DNA from: Chlamydiae bacterium Ga0074140
Lineage (GTDB): Bacteria > Chlamydiota > Chlamydiia > Chlamydiales > Rhabdochlamydiaceae
Direction: 5' to 3'
Assembly: GCA_001464115.1 (NCBI GenBank)
Contig: LNES01000003.1
Coordinates: 580,943-644,942 of the forward strand
DNA length: 64,000 bases
Shown here: positions 16,775-26,634 of the stretch, one piece after another
How positions within the stretch are numbered: position 1 is the stretch's first letter
Layout of the letters: each line of letters opens with the position of its first letter
Program-made: the position numbers and the translations under genes
Notes under the pieces: generated by a model
Told to the model about the DNA's origin: nothing
Seen by the model: the letters and a program-made list of their open reading frames with translations, nothing else
Databases searched by the model: none

Positions 16775-17507
16775 AGTCGCACTGCTCGCTCTTTTGCCAC
16801 TCGCATCATTGCCCGCTATGAAGGCGGAGGAGCTCACATACGAGAAGCTCGTTGAAAGTGTCTACACGGACCATGTGCAACACTTTCAGAAACTTTTCGC
16901 GCACATGAAGGTTCGCTCTTTCATTGAATTTGGCGTTGGGTATGGAACCAAATATTTTTTGGATCACTGCCAAGAGGTGACCTCTTGCGAAATTCTTTTT
17001 CCCAAACAAAAGACAGATTGGTTCGATGAGAGTAAGCTTCTCTTTGCCAAGTATAAAAATTGGACACCGATTCTAAAACGCGGAAGCAAGAACTTTAAGA
17101 TCGCAGATAAGATTGCTCGCCAAGAGCGGATCAATCCTGCTCTGAAAAATGCTTCGTATCTCAAAGAGTTAAAGCAGATTTGCAATGAGCTTTTTGCGAA
17201 AAAATCTTACGATGTCGCCTTTGTGGATCCTGGTTTCCATATGAGAGGAGATCTCGTAAGAGAGCTCTTTAACCGGGTGCCAATCATTGTCGCTCACGAC
17301 ACCAACGCTTCAGCGGAGATCTACGGTTGGGGGCGCGTTCACACGCCATTAAACTATGAAAAGATCATCTTCAAAGAGGGATCGGGTGTGACCTTTTGGA
17401 TTCGTAAAGATAAAGAAGATCTCATTCGTGCTCTTCAGAAGAGCACGCACAAGATCTCCGATCGCTCTCATCTGAATCGACGTTATCGTAACTCTTTGAG
17501 CGCATAA
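16752..17507 (+). CDS. Exported protein with class I SAM-methyltransferase-like fold
   Basis: Signal peptide MIALMIFRVALLALLPLASLPAMKAEE; SFIEFGVGYGTKYFLDHCQEVTSCEI; YDVAFVDPGFHMRGDLV. Confidence 0.65.
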   Translation: MIALMIFRVALLALLPLASLPAMKAEELTYEKLVESVYTDHVQHFQKLFAHMKVRSFIEFGVGYGTKYFLDHCQEVTSCEILFPKQKTDWFDESKLLFAKYKNWTPILKRGSKNFKIADKIARQERINPALKNASYLKELKQICNELFAKKSYDVAFVDPGFHMRGDLVRELFNRVPIIVAHDTNASAEIYGWGRVHTPLNYEKIIFKEGSGVTFWIRKDKEDLIRALQKSTHKISDRSHLNRRYRNSLSA

Positions 17508-18506
17508 ATGGGTAGAATAGCTGCCACCTCACTTGCATTTTCTCTTCTTGCAACTTCTTCTATAATCGCACACGAAGATTGGAATCTCAGCCACCACTGG
17601 GCATTCAACGGGGAATTTGTCTACATGAGACGCTCATTGCTTCACAATCATACGATTGTCGACAGGACTTCTCAGAGCGGTTGCACTTCCTGTCATGCTT
17701 CGAGTGCACTGGGGACAAAAAAACTCATGCAAGATTTTGACTTTGAGCCTGGATATCGTGCAAGTCTTGCCTATCGGCCAAACCGCAGATGGTCGCTCGA
17801 AGGGAATTTCCTCTATTTGAATGAGTGGCATGGAAAAGATATCAAACATGGAAGAGGGACGCTGAGCTATCCTTTTCACGACTCTTCTTTCACAGATGAT
17901 TTTGTCGACGCCGATCGCGCCGAGGGAAATTACTACTCCCGTTTTTATAATGCAGAGTTCAACTATTGGGGACATCTCACACCGAGACGTGCAGACTACT
18001 TTTCAGTCTCCTGGATCCTCGGATTGCGCTATATGTATCTTCAAGAGAAATTTACTCTCGCATTCACAAAGGGAGCCGATACAAGCAACTACAATACCAA
18101 GACGCGCAACCTCATGGGCGGTCCGCAAATTGGGGGCTGTTTTGAGTGGAATCCCACCGATCAGATCACTTGGAACCTCACTGCGAAATTTGGCCCATTT
18201 TTGGATCGCTCCCAACAGCATACCTTCTTGGGGGATGATAACAATACAATCGTGGTCCGAGATTTTACTAAGCGTAAGTGGAATCCTGTTTTCCTTGCCG
18301 ATGTCGCCGCTTCCTTCGGCTTTCAAATCACACCCCATTTTAATTTGCACGCAGGCTATCAGATGATCTATCTAGCGGGCGTTGCTCTCGCCCCAGAACA
18401 GCTCAGCAACTCGTCCGATTCCACACATGTCGCCCACCATCGCGTAGATACCTCTGGGAATGCACTCATGCACGGGCTTTTTGCCGGTGTGATTTTTACC
18501 TTTTAG
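17508..18506 (+). CDS. Outer-membrane beta-barrel protein
   Basis: Signal peptide, alternating aromatic/polar strands, C-terminal ...HGLFAGVIFTF; contains CTSCH. Confidence 0.75.
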   Translation: MGRIAATSLAFSLLATSSIIAHEDWNLSHHWAFNGEFVYMRRSLLHNHTIVDRTSQSGCTSCHASSALGTKKLMQDFDFEPGYRASLAYRPNRRWSLEGNFLYLNEWHGKDIKHGRGTLSYPFHDSSFTDDFVDADRAEGNYYSRFYNAEFNYWGHLTPRRADYFSVSWILGLRYMYLQEKFTLAFTKGADTSNYNTKTRNLMGGPQIGGCFEWNPTDQITWNLTAKFGPFLDRSQQHTFLGDDNNTIVVRDFTKRKWNPVFLADVAASFGFQITPHFNLHAGYQMIYLAGVALAPEQLSNSSDSTHVAHHRVDTSGNALMHGLFAGVIFTF

Positions 18507-18510
18507 GGGG

Positions 18511-18630
18511 TATGTTGAGCGAGCGTGAAGCGAGCTCCTTGGAGTGCGGGGCTATGCACCACCTTGGATTTGTTCAAGTAAGGCGGCGCAGAGCGCCGCA
18601 CTCCAGGGAGCGCTTTGCGCTCAAAGAATT
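18511..18630. repeat. Dispersed palindromic repeat family 2, copy B
   Basis: 'gagcgagcgtgaagcgagctccttggagtgcggggctatgcaccacc...ggcggcgcagagcgccgcactccagggagcgctttgcgctcaaag', homologous to 14715-14827. Confidence 0.85.
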
Positions 18631-18647
18631 AAGAAAATCGATATTTC

Positions 18648-19526
18648 ATGCGCTACCTGATTATCCTGCTTGCTCTCTTTTGTTTTGCATCAAAGCCCCA
18701 TAAAGATAGGCGGCCGAGTCCGCCTTATATCACTGGCGATGGGTTTCGCGCTTATTGCAAGTTTGTTTTCGATAAAACAAATAAAAAGATCGATCCTTCC
18801 AAGGTGCGGCGCGGCGATACGATCTTTGTACAGACCGAATATCTTCCCCGCTTTTTTGAAAAGGTTCACCCAAAGATTAAACAGAGGTACATCCTCGTTA
18901 CACATAACAGCGATCTTCCAATCCCCGGAGAATTTGCCTCGTACCTCGATGATCCCAAATTGATCGCCTGGTTCGGACAAAATGTCGACGGGTGTACACA
19001 TGAAAAACTCCACCCCATTCCGATTGGCCTCGAAAATCGCTACTGCGGAAATGGCGATCTAAGCGTGATACAGGCGAAGCAGAAAGAGTATAAAGCGCTT
19101 CCTAAGACCATGCTGCTCTACAACAACTTCACCCTTGGCACCTGTATCAGCGAGCGCTCCAAAGTCTTTGAAATCTTTAAGGACAAATCTTTCTGCACCA
19201 CCGCATCGCGCAAGCCCTATGTCGAATACCTGAAAGATCTCGCGGGAGCAAAGTTCATCCTAAGCCCCCGCGGCAACGGTCTCGACTGCGTCCGCACCTG
19301 GGAAGCCTTTTACATGGGGGTGGTTCCCATTATCAAGCACTCCGCCTCCGATAGCCTCTACGAGGGGCTTCCGGTGATTCTCATCTCCGACTGGAACGAG
19401 GTTAGCGAGGAGTTCTTGCAGCAGAAGTATGAGGAATTACAGGGGAGGAGTTATCCCGAAGAGCGCTACTATCTGAACTACTGGCTCCAGCAGATCAAGA
19501 AGCTTTCTCAACAAAGTCGGGTCTGA
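18648..19526 (+). CDS. Exostosin/RXYLT1-like glycosyltransferase with N-terminal signal/anchor
   Basis: ILVTHNSDLPIP, PIPIGLENR, AKFILSPRGNGLDCVRTWEAFYMGVVPIIKHSASDSLYEGLPVILISDW: exostosin-type GT C-terminal motif. Confidence 0.72.
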   Translation: MRYLIILLALFCFASKPHKDRRPSPPYITGDGFRAYCKFVFDKTNKKIDPSKVRRGDTIFVQTEYLPRFFEKVHPKIKQRYILVTHNSDLPIPGEFASYLDDPKLIAWFGQNVDGCTHEKLHPIPIGLENRYCGNGDLSVIQAKQKEYKALPKTMLLYNNFTLGTCISERSKVFEIFKDKSFCTTASRKPYVEYLKDLAGAKFILSPRGNGLDCVRTWEAFYMGVVPIIKHSASDSLYEGLPVILISDWNEVSEEFLQQKYEELQGRSYPEERYYLNYWLQQIKKLSQQSRV

Positions 19527-19561
19527 TTTCTTAGGCCCCCTGCAATAAATCTTTAAGATTT

Positions 19562-19801
19562 TTGCGTTACTCACATATGCTTGAAGAGCATTTTGAGATT
19601 GAGGCCGCGGCGCGAAAGACTTTGTCTGGAGTTCTCTCTACAAATGTCCTAGAGCTCACGCTTCAGTACACGGGATATCTAACGAAGTTACAAAAAGAGA
19701 GTGCTGAGGTAAATAAAGAGAATCTCAAAAAGGGGCTTGGATCAACAGAGCTTGTTCCCTATCAACTTCCCAAAAAAGAAGACTCTCTACCTAGCCCTTA
19801 A
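19562..19801 (+). CDS. Small hypothetical protein (79 aa)
   Basis: Intact ORF followed by an intrinsic terminator. Confidence 0.5.
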   Translation: MRYSHMLEEHFEIEAAARKTLSGVLSTNVLELTLQYTGYLTKLQKESAEVNKENLKKGLGSTELVPYQLPKKEDSLPSP

Positions 19802-19822
19802 TAGGCACTCCTAGATGTGAGA

Positions 19823-19856
19823 GGCTGTCACCGAAAATGGCAGCCTTTTCTTTTCC
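19823..19856 (+). terminator. Intrinsic terminator
   Basis: ggctgtca-ccgaaaa-tggcagcc followed by ttttctttt. Confidence 0.75.
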
Positions 19857-19907
19857 AAAAAAGATTTTGCTGTTCTTTCTTCACTCGAGTCATTAGACTT
19901 TTCATTT

Positions 19908-20006
19908 CGCCGGGGACCTCAGAGAGTAGGACCGTCCGAACCAGGTCAGGACCGGAAGGTAGCAGCCTTAAGGACATCGTCTTGGGCTTTGAGTCATCTC
20001 CGGCCC
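19908..20006 (+). ncRNA. ffs: Small SRP RNA (4.5S-type)
   Basis: Conserved core 'gtccgaaccaggtcaggaccggaaggtagcagcc'; ends pair (gccgggga / tctccggc); T-run follows. Confidence 0.93.
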
Positions 20007-20018
20007 TTTTCTTACCAA

Positions 20019-21182
20019 TCACTTCACGAGCGTACGGGCTCTTTCAAGCTGCGCATCAGGGAAGAAGGAGGTTAGGATCTTTGGTGCCTTCTCTCCATTC
20101 TCAACCATTTTGGTAGCACTGTGAAGGCAGAGGCCAACGCCGTGGCCTTCGCCATAGCCTTGGAAGAAGACGGCATTGCCCTTAACATTGACAATGAAGT
20201 CGCTGCTGCGGAGCCTCTTTTCGCCGAGCATTCTTTGCAGGGTGAGGAAGTCGATATTTTTCATTTCGGCTTGATCACGAACGCGAACGCCATAGACTTT
20301 GCGCGATGCTTTGTCGATGAAGAGATCGAGTCCGTTGAGGCTTTTGAGGCCGAGGATGGTGGCAAGTTCTGTTTTGGTGATCGAAAAGGCCCAGGCTGTC
20401 TTTTCACGATCGTGCGCTGCGAAAGGAGCTTCCATGCCTTTGCAGCCAGTGACCTGTTTGCGGAAGAGTGTAGTGTAGTCAGCAGTTTGACCCGCAGAAT
20501 TCTTTGTCCATGCGGCAGCAAAGGGGAACTTCTGCTGTGTCAAAATGACATGGCGTGTGTTGTCGATTCCCTTATCCACGAGAAGGTTTTGGAGTGTGGC
20601 GCCATAGCCCTGGTAGTTGGATTCTTTGGCGTCGATGTGCCAGCGAGAGTGGCGGTTCTTGTCGATCCAGTAGTAGGTGTTGGTGCGTGCGACGATCGCT
20701 ACAGCTTCCATTACCTCATCATCAAACTCTTCAGAAAATTGGGTGTTGAGTGTGGATTTTAAAAAGTTTTCCACGTCAGTTTCGTTAATGATGGTGAGTT
20801 TTCCACCAACATCGTAGATTTCGATACAGCCACGATACTGGCTTCCATTGACAAGGATCGAAGTTTGAGGATCAGCGGGGATGATGCGTAGATCGTAGAC
20901 ATTCGTAAACAGGTTACCCCACTTCAGGCCACCCTCTTCGTGACGGATGAACTCGCGCTTACCGACGGTTCCAGATGCGAGCTGTCTTCCGGTTGTGGGG
21001 GTGTAGATCATATGTCTTCCACGCACTTCGACTAGAGCTTGGCTGACGTTCTTTTCAAGAAGCACGCGGATGGTTGCAGGCTTGTCGTTTTGTGAAGGAT
21101 CGCGATCAAAGCGCTCATATTTTGCGGTGGCTTGTAGAGAAAGAGTTGTGCAGAGTAGAGCTCCAACTAGCAATTTTTTCAT
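20019..21182 (-). CDS. spoIID: SpoIID/LytB domain protein with signal peptide (peptidoglycan-active lytic enzyme family)
   Basis: MKKLLVGALLCTTLSLQATA; YRGCIEIYDVGGKLTIINETDVENFLKS...; VMEAVAIVARTNTYYWI; GYGEGHGVGLCLHSATKM. Confidence 0.88.
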   Translation of the reverse strand: MKKLLVGALLCTTLSLQATAKYERFDRDPSQNDKPATIRVLLEKNVSQALVEVRGRHMIYTPTTGRQLASGTVGKREFIRHEEGGLKWGNLFTNVYDLRIIPADPQTSILVNGSQYRGCIEIYDVGGKLTIINETDVENFLKSTLNTQFSEEFDDEVMEAVAIVARTNTYYWIDKNRHSRWHIDAKESNYQGYGATLQNLLVDKGIDNTRHVILTQQKFPFAAAWTKNSAGQTADYTTLFRKQVTGCKGMEAPFAAHDREKTAWAFSITKTELATILGLKSLNGLDLFIDKASRKVYGVRVRDQAEMKNIDFLTLQRMLGEKRLRSSDFIVNVKGNAVFFQGYGEGHGVGLCLHSATKMVENGEKAPKILTSFFPDAQLERARTLVK

Positions 21183-21201
21183 ATTATTCCTCTTATTCCT
21201 G

Positions 21202-22200
21202 TTATTTTTTCTTATGCCCTCTTAGGTGTTCGTAAGCAAGAGCTGTAGCCTCTCTTCCGCGGGGAGTTCTCTTTAGAAATCCCTGCATGATCAGATAGGG
21301 CTCATAAACCTCTTCGAGTGTTGACTCCTCTTCTCCGACAGCGACGGCGAGGGTTTTAATTCCCACGGGACCGCCTGCGTAGTGGTCGATCATGACGTTG
21401 AGAAGTTTCTTGTCCATCTCGTCCAGTCCGCATTGATCGATGGCGAGCATCTCAAGAGCTTTATCTACCATCTTTTTGTCGATCTTCTGCGTCCCTTGCA
21501 TCTGCGCAAAATCACGTACCCATCGTAGCAGGTGATTTGCAACGCGCGGGGTTCCTCGTGCGCGCCCTGCGATCTCAAGTGCGCCATCTTTCTCAAGCGT
21601 GACACCCAAAATTTGCGCTGTGCGCATCACAATCTCTTTTAGCACTTGGGGTTCATAATAGTCGAGTCTGCAGGTAAAAGCAAAGCGTGAACGCATCGGC
21701 CCACTCAAAAGTCCACTGCGTGTTGTGGCGCCGATGAGGGTGAAGCGGTTGAGTTTCACCTGGACGCTACGGGCATTGGGCCCCGAGTCGATGAGGAGAT
21801 CGAGCGAAAAATCCTCCATCGCGCTGTAGAGATACTCTTCAACCTGGCGGCTCATGCGGTGGATTTCGTCGATGAAGAAGATATCTCCCTCTTTCAGATT
21901 CGTAAGAATGCCTGCGAGATCGCCGGGTTTTTCGAGAACAGGACCGCTTGTGATCACAATGCTGCTTCCCATCGCTTTTGCGAGGATGTTGGCGAGTGTG
22001 GTTTTTCCGAGCCCTGGTGGCCCGTGGAACAGGATGTGGCCTAATGTCTCTTTGCGCAGCTTGGCAGCCCCGACAAAAATATCTAGACGTTTGCGCAGCG
22101 CCTCTTGGCCAATGAACTCTAGAAGCGATTGCGGACGCAATTGCAGTTCAAACTGCTCGTCTGGTTTTGTCCAGCTGGATTGAAGGTAGGGGTGTTCCAT
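21202..22200 (-). CDS. ruvB: Holliday junction DNA helicase RuvB
   Basis: [87 protein letters not shown]. Confidence 0.97.
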   Translation of the reverse strand: MEHPYLQSSWTKPDEQFELQLRPQSLLEFIGQEALRKRLDIFVGAAKLRKETLGHILFHGPPGLGKTTLANILAKAMGSSIVITSGPVLEKPGDLAGILTNLKEGDIFFIDEIHRMSRQVEEYLYSAMEDFSLDLLIDSGPNARSVQVKLNRFTLIGATTRSGLLSGPMRSRFAFTCRLDYYEPQVLKEIVMRTAQILGVTLEKDGALEIAGRARGTPRVANHLLRWVRDFAQMQGTQKIDKKMVDKALEMLAIDQCGLDEMDKKLLNVMIDHYAGGPVGIKTLAVAVGEEESTLEEVYEPYLIMQGFLKRTPRGREATALAYEHLRGHKKK

Positions 22201-22292
22201 GGTGTTTCTTACGCTCTCATAAAAACAGTAGCAGGAAAACGACTTTGCGCGCTATACGTTCTGAAAATACGTTCTGAAAAAAGGAGAGGGAG

Positions 22293-22859
22293 ATGAGCTT
22301 ACAGTCTGATCGTTGGATTCGTGAAATGGCGCAAAAGCATGGAATGATCGAGCCTTTTGTCGATGGACAGGTGCGCTATGTGAAGGATGAAAAAATTGTA
22401 AGCTACGGCCTTTCAAGCTACGGCTATGACATGCGCGTCTCAAATGAGTTTAAGGTCTTCACCAACGTCTACAACTCGATCATCGATCCAAAAAATTTTA
22501 GCGAAAATGCCTTTGTGCATCAGGAGGTCGATGTGTGTATCGTGCCTCCCAACTCCTTTGCTCTTGCGCGCAGTGTAGAATACTTCCGCATTCCTCGAAC
22601 TGTTCTTACCCTCTGCATCGGAAAGTCCACCTATGCGCGCTGCGGAATCATCGTGAACGTAACTCCTTTCGAGCCCGAGTGGGAAGGGTATGTGACTCTT
22701 GAGATTTCCAACACCACACCGCTTCCTGCAAAGATCTATGCAAACGAGGGGATCGCGCAGGTGCTCTTCTATGAGGCTGCTGAGGCTTGTGAAGTTTCCT
22801 ATGCCGATCGCAAAGGCAAATACATGGGGCAGAGAAACATCACCTTGCCTGTTGCCTAG
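22293..22859 (+). CDS. dcd: dCTP deaminase
   Basis: [69 protein letters not shown]. Confidence 0.95.
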   Translation: MSLQSDRWIREMAQKHGMIEPFVDGQVRYVKDEKIVSYGLSSYGYDMRVSNEFKVFTNVYNSIIDPKNFSENAFVHQEVDVCIVPPNSFALARSVEYFRIPRTVLTLCIGKSTYARCGIIVNVTPFEPEWEGYVTLEISNTTPLPAKIYANEGIAQVLFYEAAEACEVSYADRKGKYMGQRNITLPVA

Positions 22860-22861
22860 TT

Positions 22862-24439
22862 TCAGCCTTTTCGAAGAAGACTGATAAGCTTTTTTTGCGT
22901 CTCGGTATTTGTGCTGTAAGCAAGAATCAGGTCGTAAGCGTATTTCGAGGGTTTCGCTCCGAATCCCAAAAGAAGCTGGATCTCAATGAGTGAAGCTTTC
23001 TCGGCAATGGCGCGAAAAATGGTATTATCCGCTGATTCGTCATTGTTGGGTCCTATTTTGACCTGAATGAGTCTTTTCATCAGAGCTTCGTTTTTAAATC
23101 TCGCTGCCAAACGAAAAACTTCTCCCCATGAGTTTGGAGAAGACGAGAGAAGTTTTACCTCTCTGCAAAATTCGGGATGTTTAAAAAAAATATCGATCGC
23201 CTCTATGATCTCTTCGACGATTCCTGCCTGTGGGTGTCTTTGACTATATTTTCTGATCATCACTGCTAAATGAGAACTGGTCGGTATGGCTTCAGCTTTG
23301 AAGATCAACGGCTTCAGTAGGTTGAGGGGGAGTTCTTTTGCGAGGGCATATCCCAAAGAAAAGGGAGTGGCTTTTACTCCTTTTTCGAGGAGATAGTTCA
23401 GCATGGATACAAACTTCTCCTTGGGAACTTCAGAAAAGAGCAAGATTAGCCGATCAAAAGATAGAGGGGTTGCGCCAAGATACGTGATCAGTTCAAGAGC
23501 TGGAAACGTGTCGTGACGATCTTCGAAGCCTAAGGTGCAAACAAGGTTAAGTGTGTGTTTATTCCCTCGCTCTCCGGCAGCAAAAAACATTTCTATCAGT
23601 GAGAGGGTTTTTATTTGCGTCAATCTGACAGACCGAAGAAAGTTGTGAAAATATTTGCCGGGCTTAGGGCTATTTGCGCAAATCGCCTTAATTGTGGGAA
23701 GAGTATGCTCTTTAAATGAGCGACGGGTGTCTTGCGTTTGAAAGTTAAAGCCTCCAGGATTGAGTTTTGAATATTCAGCGATGAGTGTTTTGAGTGTGTA
23801 ACTTCCAAAGGGGCAGGATGGGGTACTTCGTGTAATTGAGCGAAAGGTATGGTTCACTCGACGCAAAAATTCGAAGTTTCTGCGTAGGCACTTGCGCGAA
23901 TATTCTGGCCAAAATCCCTGAGGGAGATGAAGCGTTGATGCAACGGGTCTCCAGATTCCTGGATTGGGTGTCGATAGGCGATCCTTAAACCAGCTCGCAC
24001 ATGCAGAGATCTGTCCGAAATCCGGTATATCGAGATAGGAAAAAATCAATTCCGCGTGTTTAGGGTGTTTCTGAAAAGAGGATCGGCGTAAATTCAGAAA
24101 GCTCTCAATTACAACAACCCTGGCGCGCTTAAAAAGCAACTCATCCTTTTTTGCAACTTCGCTTCCGCCACAGAGAAGATCCCACTGCTTTTTCAGGAGG
24201 TCGGGGAGCGCTGCAAAACGGATCTTATATCCCGTCGTTGAAGGGTTAAAATAGAGCCCGGGTAGGGGAGAAAATCTTGTCATAAAGATCGCATTGATCT
24301 TTTCCATCAGATCTTCAGGCAGGGAGGCTCTAAACATCTCCCAAGCGGTCTCTTCATCACCTGCTTTGAAATATGCAAGGGCCCGCTCTGGGGTGGCTCT
24401 TTCTAATCCTGAATCTCGCAATGCACAAGCCGGCATCAT
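22862..24439 (-). CDS. F-box-like protein with C-terminal ankyrin-like repeats (paralogue 1)
   Basis: HAELIFSYLDIPDFGQISACASWFKDRLSTPNPGIWRPVASTL resembles an F-box; C-terminal NTIFRAIAEKASLIEIQLLLGFGAKPSKY. Confidence 0.7.
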   Translation of the reverse strand: MMPACALRDSGLERATPERALAYFKAGDEETAWEMFRASLPEDLMEKINAIFMTRFSPLPGLYFNPSTTGYKIRFAALPDLLKKQWDLLCGGSEVAKKDELLFKRARVVVIESFLNLRRSSFQKHPKHAELIFSYLDIPDFGQISACASWFKDRLSTPNPGIWRPVASTLHLPQGFWPEYSRKCLRRNFEFLRRVNHTFRSITRSTPSCPFGSYTLKTLIAEYSKLNPGGFNFQTQDTRRSFKEHTLPTIKAICANSPKPGKYFHNFLRSVRLTQIKTLSLIEMFFAAGERGNKHTLNLVCTLGFEDRHDTFPALELITYLGATPLSFDRLILLFSEVPKEKFVSMLNYLLEKGVKATPFSLGYALAKELPLNLLKPLIFKAEAIPTSSHLAVMIRKYSQRHPQAGIVEEIIEAIDIFFKHPEFCREVKLLSSSPNSWGEVFRLAARFKNEALMKRLIQVKIGPNNDESADNTIFRAIAEKASLIEIQLLLGFGAKPSKYAYDLILAYSTNTETQKKLISLLRKG

Positions 24440-24448
24440 AAATTACTT

Positions 24449-26110
24449 CTAGGTTAGGCCAAAGAGCTTTAACAGCGCACTCTTTTCTGCGGTGGATCTA
24501 GCGTATTCGTTGATCAACAATTTTGCAGTATTTGGATGAATCTCCGCTCCGGCGACTTCATAGAGAGTTTTGATCGTATTGTAGGAAAACCTATTGATAA
24601 GCGCGTGCCGTAGGGTGTTGTCGTCGGAATCGCTATTATCTGGTTCATAGCCAAGAGAAACTACTCTTTTTATCAGATCCGTGTGCTCAAAACAGGCTAC
24701 TTCATACAGAAGATCAACTGGTGGATCACAGGGCACGGGTCCTCGATAATGGTTGGGGAGTTTGGCGGAAGCTTTCGGTAGTCTTTCCCCTTGTAGACTT
24801 TTTAGGATGAGATCTATGGCATCGAGGATAGTCTGACCGTCCCCTTCTTCCCTCGAACAGACAGTGTAGAGGAGTACGCTCAGGTGATGAGGCTGGATTT
24901 TGGCCCCCGCATTTATAATCTGTGGGAGCAGATTTAAGGGATATGCGCCGCCACGACCTAAAAACAGGTCAAGTGACTCTTCAGTTGCTTTCGCTCCATT
25001 GCGAATACAATACATCACAAGCTCTGAAAATTGAGTTGGCGTACATTTTATAAAACCGCAGAGAAGTTGATCGAACGAAGCTGGGGGGGGCCTGTGAAGT
25101 ATCAATTGTTTGACATGGAAGAAGAGAGATTCTGAGAATTCAACATTCGTCGCTTGAAGGTATTTGAAAATAGCCTGGCAAAAGCAGTCTAGCGTGCGAG
25201 GACCGCCCATCACGCCAGAAGCAATATACATTTCCAAAATAGGTATAATGTTGTCGGTAGGGGTTAAAGCGTTCAAAACTTTTTGAAAATAAAAGTCAGG
25301 GTCTTGGAAATCTGCCTTGCCCTGTTCTACAAGGGATGCAACAAATGGTTTTACATAAGTTTTAAATGCGTCGAGGATTTTTGCTTGTGACATTGCCACG
25401 CAATGGGTGTGTAGATTCTGATAAACTCGCAATGGGAGGGAGCTTTCCTGTTCTGTTTTTTTTAGTTCTTTTTTTCTGACCCAACCGAAGGCCCGATTGA
25501 CACGATGTAGAAGTTCAAAGTTCTTGCGCATCGTTTCTCTCGAATACTCAGACCAGAAGAATTTTTCCAAACCAAATGTCTCAGCTGTGGGTCGCCAGAT
25601 ATACGGACTTGGAAAAGAGAGTTCGTAGTGCATTTCTGTGGTGCAGGCAGAAAGACGGCACAACTCCTGGAAATTCAGATAAGAAGAGATCTGTTTGAAG
25701 ATAGGAGAACCAGCGACAAGCTTCTCTTGAACAACGAAAAAGACATTGCTGAGTGCGCGCATTTGTGCGCGTTTTACTAGGGTGTTTTCATCGGCTTCTG
25801 AACGCCCGCTCTTGACAGGAGAGCACGCGTTTAAAATTCTCCACAGTCTTTCCAGTGTTGGATCAGAGAATTTTTGTGCAGAAGAAGCCTGAACTTTAAG
25901 TCGCTTCGCCCTGTCTTCCGTTGTTGGGGGAGCATAGGGAGTAGCCATTAAAATGCCTCGAACCTTGATCATTAAGTACTCTGGCAAGACAGGCTTAAGG
26001 GTCGAACAGATAAATTCTTTTGGGATCTGGTCGTTTTCAGCACAAGCGAGTATTGTCTGGATGACCGGAAGAGTCAGTGATGGGTGCTTAAATACTCTTG
26101 TTGCGGACAT
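24449..26110 (-). CDS. F-box-like protein with C-terminal ankyrin-like repeats (paralogue 2)
   Basis: PIFKQISSYLNFQELCRLSACTTEMHYELSFPSPYIWRPTAETFGLEKFFWSEYSRETMRKNFELLHRVNRAF is collinear with the upstream paralogue; C-terminal NTLRHALINRFSYNTIKTLYEVAGAEI. Confidence 0.7.
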   Translation of the reverse strand: MSATRVFKHPSLTLPVIQTILACAENDQIPKEFICSTLKPVLPEYLMIKVRGILMATPYAPPTTEDRAKRLKVQASSAQKFSDPTLERLWRILNACSPVKSGRSEADENTLVKRAQMRALSNVFFVVQEKLVAGSPIFKQISSYLNFQELCRLSACTTEMHYELSFPSPYIWRPTAETFGLEKFFWSEYSRETMRKNFELLHRVNRAFGWVRKKELKKTEQESSLPLRVYQNLHTHCVAMSQAKILDAFKTYVKPFVASLVEQGKADFQDPDFYFQKVLNALTPTDNIIPILEMYIASGVMGGPRTLDCFCQAIFKYLQATNVEFSESLFFHVKQLILHRPPPASFDQLLCGFIKCTPTQFSELVMYCIRNGAKATEESLDLFLGRGGAYPLNLLPQIINAGAKIQPHHLSVLLYTVCSREEGDGQTILDAIDLILKSLQGERLPKASAKLPNHYRGPVPCDPPVDLLYEVACFEHTDLIKRVVSLGYEPDNSDSDDNTLRHALINRFSYNTIKTLYEVAGAEIHPNTAKLLINEYARSTAEKSALLKLFGLT

Positions 26111-26256
26111 AGCTCTCTTTCAAATTTATATTTTTAAAACCAGTATTATAAATAATGTCAGTATTAAATAAGCATTTAAAAACAATTTATAGTTTAAAAC
26201 ATCAAGGAGGTTATTAGGATGGGTTCAGAGGTTTTTCATTCTTGGCCTGGTAAAAA

Positions 26257-26631
26257 ATGCTTATATCTTACACAATGAGGGTGTTGGTGCAAATAGAACC
26301 CACACCTCGCTCTATGCTCACGGCTGTACGAAAAGGCACGCCTCGACGCTCATTTCTTGCCAGGAACTGGTGGGTCCTCCTCTTTTTTGGGGTTTGCTAT
26401 CTGGTCTACTCCCATGGTGTTCAAAAGAAAAAAAAGACCCTTCTGGAGCTGCAGGGCCGCTATCAGGAGCTCGAAATGCAAAAACTTCTTGTTCTACAAG
26501 AGCAGGATGAGTTGCGGACGCAGGTGCGAAGCCAGGCTGACCCCGCTTGGGTGGAGATGACCCTGATTAAAGGTCTTGGAGTGGTCCCCGACGGTCAGCG
26601 CAAAGTCTATTTCGAGAATAGGCAAGATTAA
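26257..26631 (+). CDS. Small single-pass membrane protein, FtsB/DivIC-like
   Basis: One TM (WWVLLFFGVCYLVYS) followed by a coiled coil; alternative start at 26275. Confidence 0.6.
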   Translation: MLISYTMRVLVQIEPTPRSMLTAVRKGTPRRSFLARNWWVLLFFGVCYLVYSHGVQKKKKTLLELQGRYQELEMQKLLVLQEQDELRTQVRSQADPAWVEMTLIKGLGVVPDGQRKVYFENRQD

Positions 26632-26634
26632 CCA

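Noticed and set aside
20121-20762. 213 aa plus-strand ORF
   Set aside because: Antisense to the well-supported SpoIID-domain gene.
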